Below are positions 25,344 to 33,238 of a DNA stretch of 64,000 nt, piece after piece. The notes below the pieces were generated by a model, which made no database searches, was not told where the DNA came from, and worked only from the letters and a program-made list of their open reading frames with translations. This DNA is from Pseudalkalibacillus sp045920555 (GTDB lineage: Bacteria > Bacillota > Bacilli > Bacillales > Fictibacillaceae): the NCBI RefSeq assembly GCF_045920555.1, contig NZ_CP174509.1:1054001-1118000 (forward strand), in the 5' to 3' direction. A program made the translations under genes and the position numbers. The stretch's first letter is position 1. Each line of letters opens with the position of its first letter.

Positions 25344-25820
25344 ATGGAGATTGTTTCAACACAAGCATTAAACAAACAGAAAATAGAAGACTTCTTCCTA
25401 AAACAATGGGGGAGTCCACGAATGGTCCTTTCAACTGGTACTTATGATTGTGACACACTAGACGGTTTTACAATCCTGGACGGTAACGGTGAAATCATCG
25501 GATTGCTTACCTACATCATAGAAAAGGATGAATGTGAAATTATCTCACTGGACAGCATCCAAGAAAATAAGGGGATTGGAAGTACGTTGATCCGAGAAAC
25601 TGAAAGGCATCTCAAAACAAAGGATTGTAAAAAGATCAAGCTCATCACAACGAATGATAATCTTCGGGCATTGAAATTTTATCAAAAACGAGGATATCAA
25701 CTCACTCAGGTATTCCCGAATGCAGTAGAAAAATCCAGGAGAATCAAACCTGAAATCCCTCTGACTGCTGCAAATGGAATACCTATTCGTGATGACCTTT
25801 TATCAGTGAAGACTTTATAA
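25344..25820 (+). CDS. GNAT-family N-acetyltransferase
   Basis: A 158-residue acetyltransferase. Beta strands with DGFTILDGNGEIIGLLTYIIEKDECEIISLDSI lead to the acetyl-CoA loop ENKGIGSTLIRETERHL, then ITTNDNLRALKFYQKRGY, typical of the C-terminal half. The last 30 residues (PLTAANGIPIRDDLL) resemble a group of small GNATs whose end reads GIPIRDEIE. ATG at 25344 is better spaced from GTGGGG than TTG at 25338. It is intact although both neighbours are pseudogenes. Confidence 0.85.
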   Translation: MEIVSTQALNKQKIEDFFLKQWGSPRMVLSTGTYDCDTLDGFTILDGNGEIIGLLTYIIEKDECEIISLDSIQENKGIGSTLIRETERHLKTKDCKKIKLITTNDNLRALKFYQKRGYQLTQVFPNAVEKSRRIKPEIPLTAANGIPIRDDLLSVKTL

Positions 25821-25861
25821 GGCAGACTGAAAGCATTTCCGAAGTTGGTGAATTGTAAAAT

Positions 25862-26438
25862 ATGATAGGTGATTTGTTGGAAAAAATTCCTGATCATCCT
25901 AATGGTCGATATGTAATCGGAATTGATGGTTTAAGCCGGTCAGGTAAAACAACCTTTGTAAAGGGACTTTGCCAGAGTTTAAAAAGGAAGAGGATGCCCC
26001 GTCAGATCATCCATATCGATGACCATATCGTTGAACGGAAAAAGCGATATGATACAGGTAAGGAAGAATGGTATGAATATTACCATCTCTAATGGGATGT
26101 AGAGTGGTTAAAAGAAAATTCGAAAAAATCAAACGTTCAGGTGAGTTGAAATTGCCTTTCTATGATGACGAAAGGGATCTTCACAGAACCTATTCGATAA
26201 TCTTCCCAAAAATGGTCTAGTCATTATCGAGGGGGTTTTTCTGCAAAGGAAAGAATGGAAAGAATACTTTGATTTTGTAGCTTATTTGAATTGTCCAAGA
26301 AATAAACGATTTCACCGCGAAAGTGCAGCCTCACAAAGACAGTTAAGAAAGTTCAAAAACAGATATTGGAAGGCCGAAGAGTTCTATATAAAAACAGTCT
26401 CTCCGGTTGAAAAGGCGGATGTTGTGATTGATAGTTAA
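25862..26438 (+). pseudogene. Uridine-kinase-like P-loop kinase, decayed
   Basis: The first 76 codons read a P-loop kinase: GRYVIGIDGLSRSGKTTFVKGL (Walker A, unusually GLSRSGKT) and IIHIDDHIVERKKRYDTG. A TAA at 26090 stops the frame. The sense goes on in shifted frames: WDVEWLKEN, then IKRSGELKLPFYDDERDLH, then LPKNGLVIIEGVFLQRKEWKEYFDFVAYLNCPRN and KAEEFYIKTVSPVEKADVVIDS to a TAA at 26436. Those are the parts expected of uridine/phosphoribulokinase-type enzymes. One stop and at least two frameshifts are needed, so the gene is dead. A normal terminator follows. Confidence 0.75.
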
Positions 26439-26475
26439 GAATTTTCTACTCAACCGTGCCGTTTAATGAATAAAG

Positions 26476-26510
26476 AAGGCTGAAGCGGAAATGCTTCAGC
26501 CTTTTTTATC
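26476..26510 (+). terminator. Terminator after the kinase pseudogene
   Basis: AAGGCTGAAGC / GCTTCAGCCTT with six-base loop and T6. It is still intact although the gene it served is broken. Confidence 0.88.
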
Positions 26511-26559
26511 GGCTAATGATTCAAACTGAATAGTAGGAATGGACAGGCATTCAGGTTAT

Positions 26560-26690
26560 GAGGGGTCCATAGGACAAGTCAGACATAAAAAATCGGATTA
26601 AATGTCCGTATGAGGGGTCCATAGGACAAGTAGGACATGAAAAATGGGGTTAAGTGTCCGTATAAGAGGTTCATAGGACAAGTTATGTTT
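26560..26690. repeat. Tandem intergenic repeat, about 52-bp unit
   Basis: Three units start near 26561, 26613 and 26665, each with GAGGGGTCCATAGGACAAGT or a variant, followed by GACAT, a run of A and TTAAGTGTCCGTAT. The unit holds internal GTCC/GGAC dyads. It is longer and better conserved than the 20-bp arrays. It lies in the 400-base gap between the kinase pseudogene and the M14 peptidase gene; the rest of that gap holds only the terminator at 26476 and AT-rich sequence. Confidence 0.65.
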
Positions 26691-26839
26691 TTAACGCCAA
26701 ACACATGACTTATTGACTCGTCCCAAATGTCCTGGTTATTTCACTCTTATATGACAAATGTTGTGTTTTTCGACAATAAAAAGGAGATCGAAATTTGAAA
26801 AAGAAAGTAAAAATATAAAAATATTTCAGGAGGGATTCT

Positions 26840-28051
26840 ATGCTAAAGAAGAATAAGTTCGCTCTAGTATTCAGTTCACTCGTATTGTCTGCAGGATTGC
26901 TCAGCCCTGTCCAAGCGGATGCCCAAAGTAAAGGACCTGGTACTCCGGAAAACCAAAACTATGCCATTTCAGGATTCATCAGCCATGATGAATTGAGTCA
27001 GAGGCTTGAGCAGATAGAGAAATCCAGCAATGGACAAGTGGATGTCGAAGTTGCCGGCTATTCGAATCAAGGACGAGAAATTTATACAGCCACGGTAGGT
27101 ACTGGAGATAAAATACTATTACTACAAAGTGAAATACACGGGAACGAAAAAACAGGTACGGCAGCTTTGTTGAATATTCTTCAATACCTGGGATCCAACA
27201 ACTCTCCGGAAGCGAAAAAGATAAGAGAGGAAGTTACAATCGTAGCCATGCCGATGGTCAATCCTGACGCAACAGAACTCGACCGCAGAGGGAATGAAAT
27301 GTCGTGGGATGAAGTCGTTGAAGCATTTCCTCAATTAAGCGGGGCAGAACCTTCATGGAATTACTACACATACCAAAATCAATATTGGGACTACGCTTCC
27401 AACCCAGGATTCGATGTCAATCGTGATTTTAACCCAGACCTCGATTATACCCCTCAAGCAGAGGATTTTCCCGGTAACTCATCTTTACCAGGCTGGTATA
27501 TCACACCTGAATCTCAAACCGTACGGGATGTATATAAAAACCTGAAAGCACAATATGGAAAAGTCGATGTGTTCGTCGACCTTCATCATCAAGGTGTATA
27601 TAATATTGAAGGAAGCGGAGAACCAGTGACCCTCTCCATTTCAGGACAATTCATCCCAGATCCAGACAGCCCCGAGGGAGCTAAATACAGTGAATACGCT
27701 GATCAATATGACGGAGAGTTTGCTAAGCAATTGAATGTGGCTGCGTATGATGCTCTTCAGCAAATGGGGAATTCACCTTTCGGAAATATTTCACTTTATC
27801 CACAAGGTCTTGATCTTCCAGGAACTGCTCTCGGATCTTTCGCCTTGAATGGAAGCGGATCTGTACTGTTTGAAGTGACCGGGCAAACCCAGAGCTTCGG
27901 GCAGAAAAAGAGAGGACAGTTAGTGAAGGCCGTTGAAACTGGTCTTTATGGCATTATCAATGGTGTGTCATCCGGTGATGTGTACGAAATCGATGCCGAT
28001 GAGTATGATGATATTCCTTTAACGGATCGTGATCAAAACTATGGATTTTAA
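26840..28051 (+). CDS. Secreted M14-family zinc carboxypeptidase
   Basis: A 403-residue exported metallopeptidase. A signal peptide (about 28 residues, KKNKFALVFSSLVLSAGLLS, cleavage near VQADA) is followed by the M14 domain: zinc ligands in LQSEIHGNEKTG (HxxE) and the later His in VFVDLHHQG, the substrate-binding region VNPDATELDRRGN and DVNRDFNPD, and the catalytic Glu in SVLFEVTGQT. The length is normal for bacterial M14 enzymes of the gamma-D-glutamyl or carboxypeptidase A type. ATG at 26840 follows CAGGAGGG. It likely degrades peptides outside the cell. Single gene with terminator. Confidence 0.9.
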   Translation: MLKKNKFALVFSSLVLSAGLLSPVQADAQSKGPGTPENQNYAISGFISHDELSQRLEQIEKSSNGQVDVEVAGYSNQGREIYTATVGTGDKILLLQSEIHGNEKTGTAALLNILQYLGSNNSPEAKKIREEVTIVAMPMVNPDATELDRRGNEMSWDEVVEAFPQLSGAEPSWNYYTYQNQYWDYASNPGFDVNRDFNPDLDYTPQAEDFPGNSSLPGWYITPESQTVRDVYKNLKAQYGKVDVFVDLHHQGVYNIEGSGEPVTLSISGQFIPDPDSPEGAKYSEYADQYDGEFAKQLNVAAYDALQQMGNSPFGNISLYPQGLDLPGTALGSFALNGSGSVLFEVTGQTQSFGQKKRGQLVKAVETGLYGIINGVSSGDVYEIDADEYDDIPLTDRDQNYGF

Positions 28052-28055
28052 GAAT

Positions 28056-28078
28056 GGCCGGGTTTCCCGGCTTTTTTC
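28056..28078 (+). terminator. Terminator of the M14 peptidase gene
   Basis: GCCGGG TTT CCCGGC with T6, six GC-rich pairs. Confidence 0.88.
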
Positions 28079-28091
28079 TTGCATAAATATG

Positions 28092-28267
28092 TCAATTGTC
28101 ACCACCGCCTGAATATCGGTTATCACCCATCATATAATTTGAGCTCTTACCTGGTTTTGCATTTGGGTTCATAGAATGCTGATCAGTATTTTTGTTTTCT
28201 TGCGTCTCCAATCAATAATTCCTGCAAACACAAGCAAACTACCAAGAAAACCGAAAAACCATCCCAT
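28092..28267 (-). pseudogene. Small membrane-anchored protein, frameshifted
   Basis: On the minus strand ATG at 28267 follows GGGTGGTGA and starts MGWFFGFLGSLLVFAGIIDW, one membrane helix, then RRKK. In the written frame it soon stops. One base change in length within AAGAAAACAAAAA restores a hydrophilic tail (NTDQHSMNPNAKPGK, NYMMGDNRYSGGGDN) up to a TGA at 28092, about 57 residues. The run of A is a usual slip site, so either the gene is broken, the assembly has an error, or slippage makes both forms. No function is known. Apart from this, the gap from 28079 to 28380 holds nothing I recognise. Confidence 0.6.
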
Positions 28268-28380
28268 AGATTCACCACCCATGTACAAATAAAATATTTT
28301 ATTGCAGTGGAACTACTAATATATTAACATTAAATTCCATCAACGTGTGTGAGGTGTAAGAAAAAGAGGAGGTTGAACCA

Positions 28381-28935
28381 TTGAAACGGATTGCGATTGT
28401 TGGTTGTGGCGGTGCTGGAAAATCGACGTTGTCTAAATCACTAGGAGAAATCCTCGGAATAGAAGTCATCCATTTGGACCGTCTGAATTGGAAACCCGGC
28501 TGGGTTGAGACACCAAGGGAAGAGCTTCAGAGCAAACAAGAAAAGCTGGTGAAGAAGGATAGCTGGATATTTGACGGGAATTACGGGACAACGATGGATG
28601 TCAGGCTTCAAGCTGCCGACACGATCGTATTTCTGGACATGCCACGGCTTACCTGTTTTTACCGCGTCATAAAAAGAAGAATCATCCACCATAACAAGAC
28701 GAGAAGTGATATGGGTGAAGGATGTCCTGAAAAACTCGATCCTGAATTCCTCAAGTACGTATGGAATTTCAGCAAAGCACGCCGCCCCCAACTTCTTAAA
28801 AGACTAGAACAATTCGAGGGTGAAAAACGAGTGATCATCCTCAAGAGGAATAAGGATGTGGAATTATTCCTTGAACTGGCTCATCAGGAGAAGAAGATGC
28901 AAGAAGAGATCAGTACAACTCATAACCAGGACTGA
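28381..28935 (+). CDS. P-loop nucleotide kinase-like protein (FlaR/topology-modulation type)
   Basis: A 184-residue adenylate-kinase-like ATPase. Walker A is GCGGAGKSTLSKSLG; next comes VIHLDRLNWKPGWVETPREE, which is characteristic of proteins annotated as 'DNA topology modulation' or FlaR-like; then DSWIFDGNYGTTMDVRLQAADTIVFLDMPR and a lid region RRIIHHNKTRSDMGEGCPEKLD. The real substrate is unknown and the topology name rests on old genetics. TTG at 28381 follows AGGAGGTTGA. Confidence 0.85.
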   Translation: MKRIAIVGCGGAGKSTLSKSLGEILGIEVIHLDRLNWKPGWVETPREELQSKQEKLVKKDSWIFDGNYGTTMDVRLQAADTIVFLDMPRLTCFYRVIKRRIIHHNKTRSDMGEGCPEKLDPEFLKYVWNFSKARRPQLLKRLEQFEGEKRVIILKRNKDVELFLELAHQEKKMQEEISTTHNQD

Positions 28936-28952
28936 ATCATCACCCTACCATT

Positions 28953-29792
28953 CTATTTTTTGATAATTTTCTTCAATATGACTCTCTCCAATGTCTTCCA
29001 CGGCAAAATTGTCTTAAGAATCATGTTCATTTTCACTCCATTACCGATTGGGTAACGCAGCTTCGGTGATTTTCTTTGAGTTGCGAGGCGGGCTATAAGC
29101 TTGGCGACATCTAATGGGTTCCCATGTGTGTCTTTTTCATCCTTGAGGTTGTCCAGAATCGCTTCCATGTAAGGAAAATAGGGAGACCTCGGGTCAAGTG
29201 TCATGCTGTCGACAGTTGACCAAATATTCGTCTTATAGGAGCCCGGTTCGACTAGGACAACATCAATACCGAATGGTTTTACTTCCAGGCGGAGGCTTTC
29301 ACAGAACCCTTCGAGTGCGTGCTTTGATGCCGTGTATGGGGATAAGCCCGGGAATCCGAACCTTCCGCTGGTACTGCTGATATTGATGATACGCCCACTG
29401 CGATTCTCCCGCATGATCGGAAGTACTGTTTGCGTTACATCGATCAACCCGAAAAAGTTGGTTTCAAACTGTAGCCGATAATCCTCCACAGACAATTCTT
29501 CGCAAAATCCGGCAGCAGCAAAACCTGCATTGTTCACAAGTACATCAACACCCTCAAACTCTGAAAGCGAATCTTTAAAGTTTCGAACAGACAGAGCAGA
29601 GGTGACATCTAGCTTATGTAAGTGGATCAAGTCTGACACTTGGTTGTCCTGTGCTAATTTTAAGAGTGGTTCTGCTTTATCCAAATTTCTCATGGTGCTT
29701 ATGACCTTGAATCCCCCCCTTGCTAGTTCGACAGCACACAGCATGCCAAAACCGCTTGAAGTACCCGTGACAATAGCTGTTTTTTGTCTCAT
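28953..29792 (-). CDS. SDR-family oxidoreductase
   Basis: A 279-residue classical short-chain dehydrogenase. Cofactor motif TGTSSGFG, NNAGFAAAG, and a complete catalytic set: Ser in ISSTSGRFG and YTASK (YxxxK). The C-terminal region after PGSYKT is longer than in FabG, as in the retinol-dehydrogenase-like group that includes B. subtilis YusZ (from memory). ATG at 29792 follows TTGGAG; the upstream in-frame ATG at 29837 lacks a ribosome site. Substrate not known. It is convergent with the nucleotide kinase-like gene, with 17 bases between the stops. Confidence 0.88.
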   Translation of the reverse strand: MRQKTAIVTGTSSGFGMLCAVELARGGFKVISTMRNLDKAEPLLKLAQDNQVSDLIHLHKLDVTSALSVRNFKDSLSEFEGVDVLVNNAGFAAAGFCEELSVEDYRLQFETNFFGLIDVTQTVLPIMRENRSGRIINISSTSGRFGFPGLSPYTASKHALEGFCESLRLEVKPFGIDVVLVEPGSYKTNIWSTVDSMTLDPRSPYFPYMEAILDNLKDEKDTHGNPLDVAKLIARLATQRKSPKLRYPIGNGVKMNMILKTILPWKTLERVILKKIIKK

Positions 29793-29970
29793 ATTTTTTC
29801 TCCAATCTGGATTCCGTGATTTGGTATAAGTATACAATATTACCTTTCGGATTTGGGGATAAACGCCTTTAACTAAATTGTTATTCGGTTGTAATTGAAT
29901 TAAAATCCCTGTGTCATCTTCACCTGTTACTATGGGACAGGAACGAATCTAGACACAAGGAGATGTTAGT

Positions 29971-30615
29971 TTGAAAAAATTAGCAGCGGGATTAGCACTA
30001 GCAGGTGTTATAGCCTTCAATCCAATAGTAGGGCATGCAGCACTTGGGGACCAGACATTAAAACCTGATATGCAGCATTCAGACGTACAAGAACTCCAGG
30101 AAACGTTAGAGAAAAAAGGGTACTTCACTTACAGTAAAACAACGGATTATTACGGTGACTATACGACACAAGCCGTGAAAGAGTTCCAAAGTGACAAAGG
30201 AATTACAGTAGACGGCGTAACAGGAAAAGAAACATACAAAGCATTAGGTGTTTTCAGCAAAGAAGCAATTGTGAAAACTGCAAAAAAATATGAGGGCACA
30301 CCTTATGAATGGGGCGGGGAATCACCTGACGGTTTTGACTGCAGCGGTTATTTGCAATACATCTTTGAGGAAGGTGTAGGAGTCGAGCTTGACCGTACCG
30401 TTGCCCATATTTATGAGGATGGAAAAGAAGTCAGCTCTCCGGCAATAGGAGATATCGTATTTTTTGAATTGGAGGGTGATGGACCTGATCATGCTGGTGT
30501 ATATATCGGAGACGGTGAATTCATGCATGCTTCCTCATCCAAAGGCGTAACAACAAGCGACCTTAATGGCTCTTATTGGAGTGACAGGTACATAGGAGCA
30601 AAAAGATATCGTTAA
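29971..30615 (+). CDS. Secreted peptidoglycan hydrolase (PG-binding + NlpC/P60)
   Basis: A 214-residue exported cell-wall enzyme. Signal peptide about residues 1-24 (KKLAAGLALAGVIAFNPIVGHAA). PG_binding_1 domain about 33-90: SDVQELQETLEKKGYF and TQAVKEFQSDKGITVDGVTG. The NlpC/P60 cysteine peptidase domain follows with the nucleophile in DGFDCSGYLQYIF, His in GDGPDHAGVYIGDGEFMHA. It cleaves gamma-D-Glu-diamino acid bonds in the stem peptide. TTG at 29971 follows AAGGAGATG. Probably monocistronic. Confidence 0.92.
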   Translation: MKKLAAGLALAGVIAFNPIVGHAALGDQTLKPDMQHSDVQELQETLEKKGYFTYSKTTDYYGDYTTQAVKEFQSDKGITVDGVTGKETYKALGVFSKEAIVKTAKKYEGTPYEWGGESPDGFDCSGYLQYIFEEGVGVELDRTVAHIYEDGKEVSSPAIGDIVFFELEGDGPDHAGVYIGDGEFMHASSSKGVTTSDLNGSYWSDRYIGAKRYR

Positions 30616-30623
30616 AATTGGCA

Positions 30624-30660
30624 GAAAGGATGATCCTTTGAAAGGGGTCATCCTTTTTTA
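30624..30660 (+). terminator. Terminator of the NlpC/P60 gene
   Basis: AAAGGATGA / TCATCCTTT with further internal pairing TCCTTT/AAAGGG, followed by T6. Confidence 0.85.
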
Positions 30661-30662
30661 AA

Positions 30663-30830
30663 GGCGTTGTTAATGGTTTATGTTGCTCTCTATCAGTAAA
30701 TTGCTTTTTAGCGAAATTCGCGACACCCCTGCGGGAAAAGCGAGCCCCCGCAGCGAGGAACGAGGAGGTTTGCGGATCGCCCGCGGAAAAGCATTTTTAC
30801 AATGGGATTATTACTTGTAAAAACATGGAT
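30663..30830. repeat. Terminal-inverted-repeat element, copy 3
   Basis: Begins AAGGCGTTGTTAATGGTTTATGTTG right after the terminator. The core is GCGAAATTCGCGACACCCC, TGCGGGAAAAGCGAGC, GAGGAGGTTTGCGGATCGCC and CGCGGAAAAGC. No nested insert is present and it is the most compact copy. The right end is blurred. It takes up most of the 312-base gap before the hydrolase gene at 30928. Confidence 0.7.
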
Positions 30831-30927
30831 GTAATGGTAGTTTTGATAATTCTTTGAACTTTAACAATAATAGAGCAGATTAGATTATAATGGATGAATA
30901 TGCAGAAAACAGAAGGGGTTAGGTTTA

Positions 30928-31719
30928 TTGCTGGAATACAAACTTTTTAAGAATTCGGGAGCGGAGTATGTGGTGTTGATCCACGGTATCGGCGGGAACT
31001 CCAATATCTTTTATAAACAGCTTAAGGACTATCGAAAACGCTATAATGTGGTAGCAATCCACCTGCCTGGACACGGCGGATCATCCGATGTCCATGAATA
31101 TGATGATGAATTGACGTTCGATCTCATTGCACGGGAGATTTTTAAAGTGATGGACCATCTACATATCAAAAAGGCGCATTTTGTAGGGATTTCGTTAGGA
31201 GCGATCATCATCCATCATCTGATGAAGAAGAATCCGAAAAGAATCAGCAGTTCCGTTTTAGCAGGAGCGATCACGCGCTTTAATTTTACATCAAAACTTT
31301 TAATCATCCTAGGGAGAATTGTCAAAGGCTTCATTCCACATATGTGGCTGTATACGCTTTTCGCTAAGATTCTCATGCCACACAAAAATCACAAGCAGTC
31401 TCGTCTGGTTTTCATAAATGAGGCGAAAAAGATGACTCGGAAAAATCTGTTGGCCTATTTCTATCTTTACGATAAAATTGCACACTCGTATCAATTCGTC
31501 CAGCAGATTGCGAGAGATATACCGAAGCTCTATATATCCGGAGAGGAAGATTACTTTTTCATCAATCTTTTACGTCAGGATATTGAGGGTGATCTGAATG
31601 CCAAGCTTACTATCATCGACCATTGCGGGCACGTGTGCAATATTGAGAAACCGAAAGAATTCAACGAGTTATCATTGGATTTTCTAGACAAGAACATGGA
31701 TAAGGCCGCATCTTTGTAA
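30928..31719 (+). CDS. Alpha/beta hydrolase
   Basis: A 263-residue cytoplasmic alpha/beta-fold hydrolase. Oxyanion segment VLIHGIGGNSN, nucleophile elbow GISLGA (Ser about residue 98), acid likely Asp in ISGEEDYFF, and His in DHCGHVCNIEKP. TTG at 30928 follows AAGGGGTTAGG. It lies 25 bases before the reductase gene at 31745 and is co-transcribed. The pairing suggests that an ester or thioester is made or broken along with reduction of an acyl group, but the substrate is unknown. Confidence 0.87.
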   Translation: MLEYKLFKNSGAEYVVLIHGIGGNSNIFYKQLKDYRKRYNVVAIHLPGHGGSSDVHEYDDELTFDLIAREIFKVMDHLHIKKAHFVGISLGAIIIHHLMKKNPKRISSSVLAGAITRFNFTSKLLIILGRIVKGFIPHMWLYTLFAKILMPHKNHKQSRLVFINEAKKMTRKNLLAYFYLYDKIAHSYQFVQQIARDIPKLYISGEEDYFFINLLRQDIEGDLNAKLTIIDHCGHVCNIEKPKEFNELSLDFLDKNMDKAASL

Positions 31720-31744
31720 GGCATTAATTTAGGAGTGAGTTTTC

Positions 31745-32809
31745 TTGAACATATTTTTAACAGGCTCGACAGGTTTTTTGGGTGGTAAGCTGATTCAAAA
31801 CTTGATTGAAGACACGGATCATCACCTTTACCTATTGTTTCGAAATGAAAAAAAAGCGGAAAAAATCATTTCGGCTTTTACGAGGAAACAAAGAAAAAGG
31901 ATCCATCTCGTACACGGTGATATCACCTCTCTTGATTGTGGTTTACGGGAAAATGATAAGAAGAAATTGTACGGAAAAATTGATATTGTCTATCATCTGG
32001 CCGCTCTCGTAAAGTTTGAAGAGGATTTAAGACAAGAATTGTTTGAGATAAACTATGACGGCACAAGGAACATTCTCAATCTTGCTGTAAAAATGGGTGC
32101 CAAGAAGTTTTTCTATGTTAGTACAGCCTACACAGTCGGCAAAAGAAATGTAGGAATCGAAGCATTATATGATCCAAGTGAAGATTACAACAACCCATAT
32201 GAGGAAAGTAAAGTCCAATCGGAGCACCTTGTAAACTCGTACCGTGATCATATGGATATTTCGATATTCAGACCGGCCATCATTGTTGGAGATTCAAAGA
32301 CTGGGGAAGCGGATTCTGCTTTCACGTTGTACGGTTTCATGCGAGCGCTGGAAATCTTTAAAAAGAGGACGATAAGAACAGGACGCACTGGTCAAGTTTA
32401 CAGGATAGTCGGTGCAATAAAAGGTACGTCAAACTTCGTCCCAGTCGACTATGTTGTGGATATTCTAAGCCACGCTTTATCCAGGGCTGAGAATGAGAAG
32501 GTATATAACATCACCAATCCAGACCCGCCGACGAACCTGGCCATTTTAACCTGGATCCAGCAGGCATTAGAGATTAATAATCTATCAATCGTCGAGAATA
32601 GTGCTTTGCAGGATTTGAGCTCGGAAGAACTGCGGCTTAACGGAATGATTGAAGTGTTTGCAGCCTATTTGAAGAGTTCGGTCATTTTTGACGATGAAAA
32701 TACAAAACGGTTGATTGCAGGTTCTGACATTGAACATCTTAATCTATCAGAAGAAACGATTCGGATGATAATCAATGCCTATTTCGAGACCAAAGCTGTG
32801 CCGGCGTAG
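31745..32809 (+). CDS. Extended SDR, thioester-reductase/fatty-acyl-reductase-like
   Basis: A 354-residue extended short-chain dehydrogenase of the NAD_binding_4 (male sterility) type. It opens IFLTGSTGFLGGKLIQNL (TGxTGFLG), then HLVHGDIT, VYHLAALVKFEEDL, the catalytic FYVSTAYTVG with PYEESKVQSE (YxxxK), and IFRPAIIVGDSKTGEA. Such proteins release or reduce acyl chains from CoA or carrier proteins, or act as sugar-nucleotide epimerases. There is no carrier-protein domain here. TTG at 31745 follows TTAGGAGTGAG. Partner of the alpha/beta hydrolase gene. Confidence 0.88.
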   Translation: MNIFLTGSTGFLGGKLIQNLIEDTDHHLYLLFRNEKKAEKIISAFTRKQRKRIHLVHGDITSLDCGLRENDKKKLYGKIDIVYHLAALVKFEEDLRQELFEINYDGTRNILNLAVKMGAKKFFYVSTAYTVGKRNVGIEALYDPSEDYNNPYEESKVQSEHLVNSYRDHMDISIFRPAIIVGDSKTGEADSAFTLYGFMRALEIFKKRTIRTGRTGQVYRIVGAIKGTSNFVPVDYVVDILSHALSRAENEKVYNITNPDPPTNLAILTWIQQALEINNLSIVENSALQDLSSEELRLNGMIEVFAAYLKSSVIFDDENTKRLIAGSDIEHLNLSEETIRMIINAYFETKAVPA

Positions 32810-32834
32810 TTCAGGAACTAAATTCCATGAGGCT

Positions 32835-33060
32835 TCATAGCTCGGAGAACAGCCTTCGGCAGCTTTTTGAGATAAAAATGACCCTTTGTGGTCAGCAAGC
32901 GTAGGGCTTGATAAAATGTTCCACGCATATCTCTACTTGAAACAGCTCATTCCTATTAATCCTTGCCTATACCAAATGTACTACAAGAATTATAACCTTG
33001 GATGAATTGGTAACGAATAGGGGATTTGAGATAATGTGATAACCAATCCCATATTGATGG
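32835..33060 (+). other. Possible structured RNA upstream of the sensor kinase
   Basis: The 428-base gap from 32810 to 33238 has no reading frame. It holds a compact set of potential stems: GCCTTCGGC, TGACC CTTTGT GGTCA and AAGC GTAG GGCTT, the last two enclosed by GAGATA/TATCTC. That would be a multi-branched fold of about 75 bases. A strong terminator follows at 33067. I do not recognise a known riboswitch. It may be a free small RNA or a leader of the kinase mRNA. Confidence 0.35.
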
Positions 33061-33066
33061 GATCGG

Positions 33067-33115
33067 ACCCGGAATTGGTTAGTGGGAAACCATTTTACTA
33101 GTTCCGGGTATTTTT
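33067..33115 (+). terminator. Strong hairpin ACCCGGAA / TTCCGGGT with T5
   Basis: Eight perfect pairs with additional AGT/ACT pairing inside, then ATTTTT. It does not follow a coding gene directly: the reductase gene ended 257 bases earlier. It probably ends the noncoding transcript in this gap or attenuates the kinase mRNA. Confidence 0.75.
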
Positions 33116-33238
33116 CATGTTCTGCTTAAGCGCAGACAGGTATGAAAGTTGTTAAAAAGTGGTTATTCTTTATTGTTTAATAGTTTCAAGGTAAAATGAA
33201 AAATGACAGAAAATTATAAATAAGCAGGGAGGGATGGG

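Noticed and set aside
32900..32930. Resemblance of AGCGTAGGG in the structured gap to the 3' part of a thiamin pyrophosphate riboswitch
   Set aside because: The essential CTGAGA core and the second conserved arm are absent, so the match is chance.
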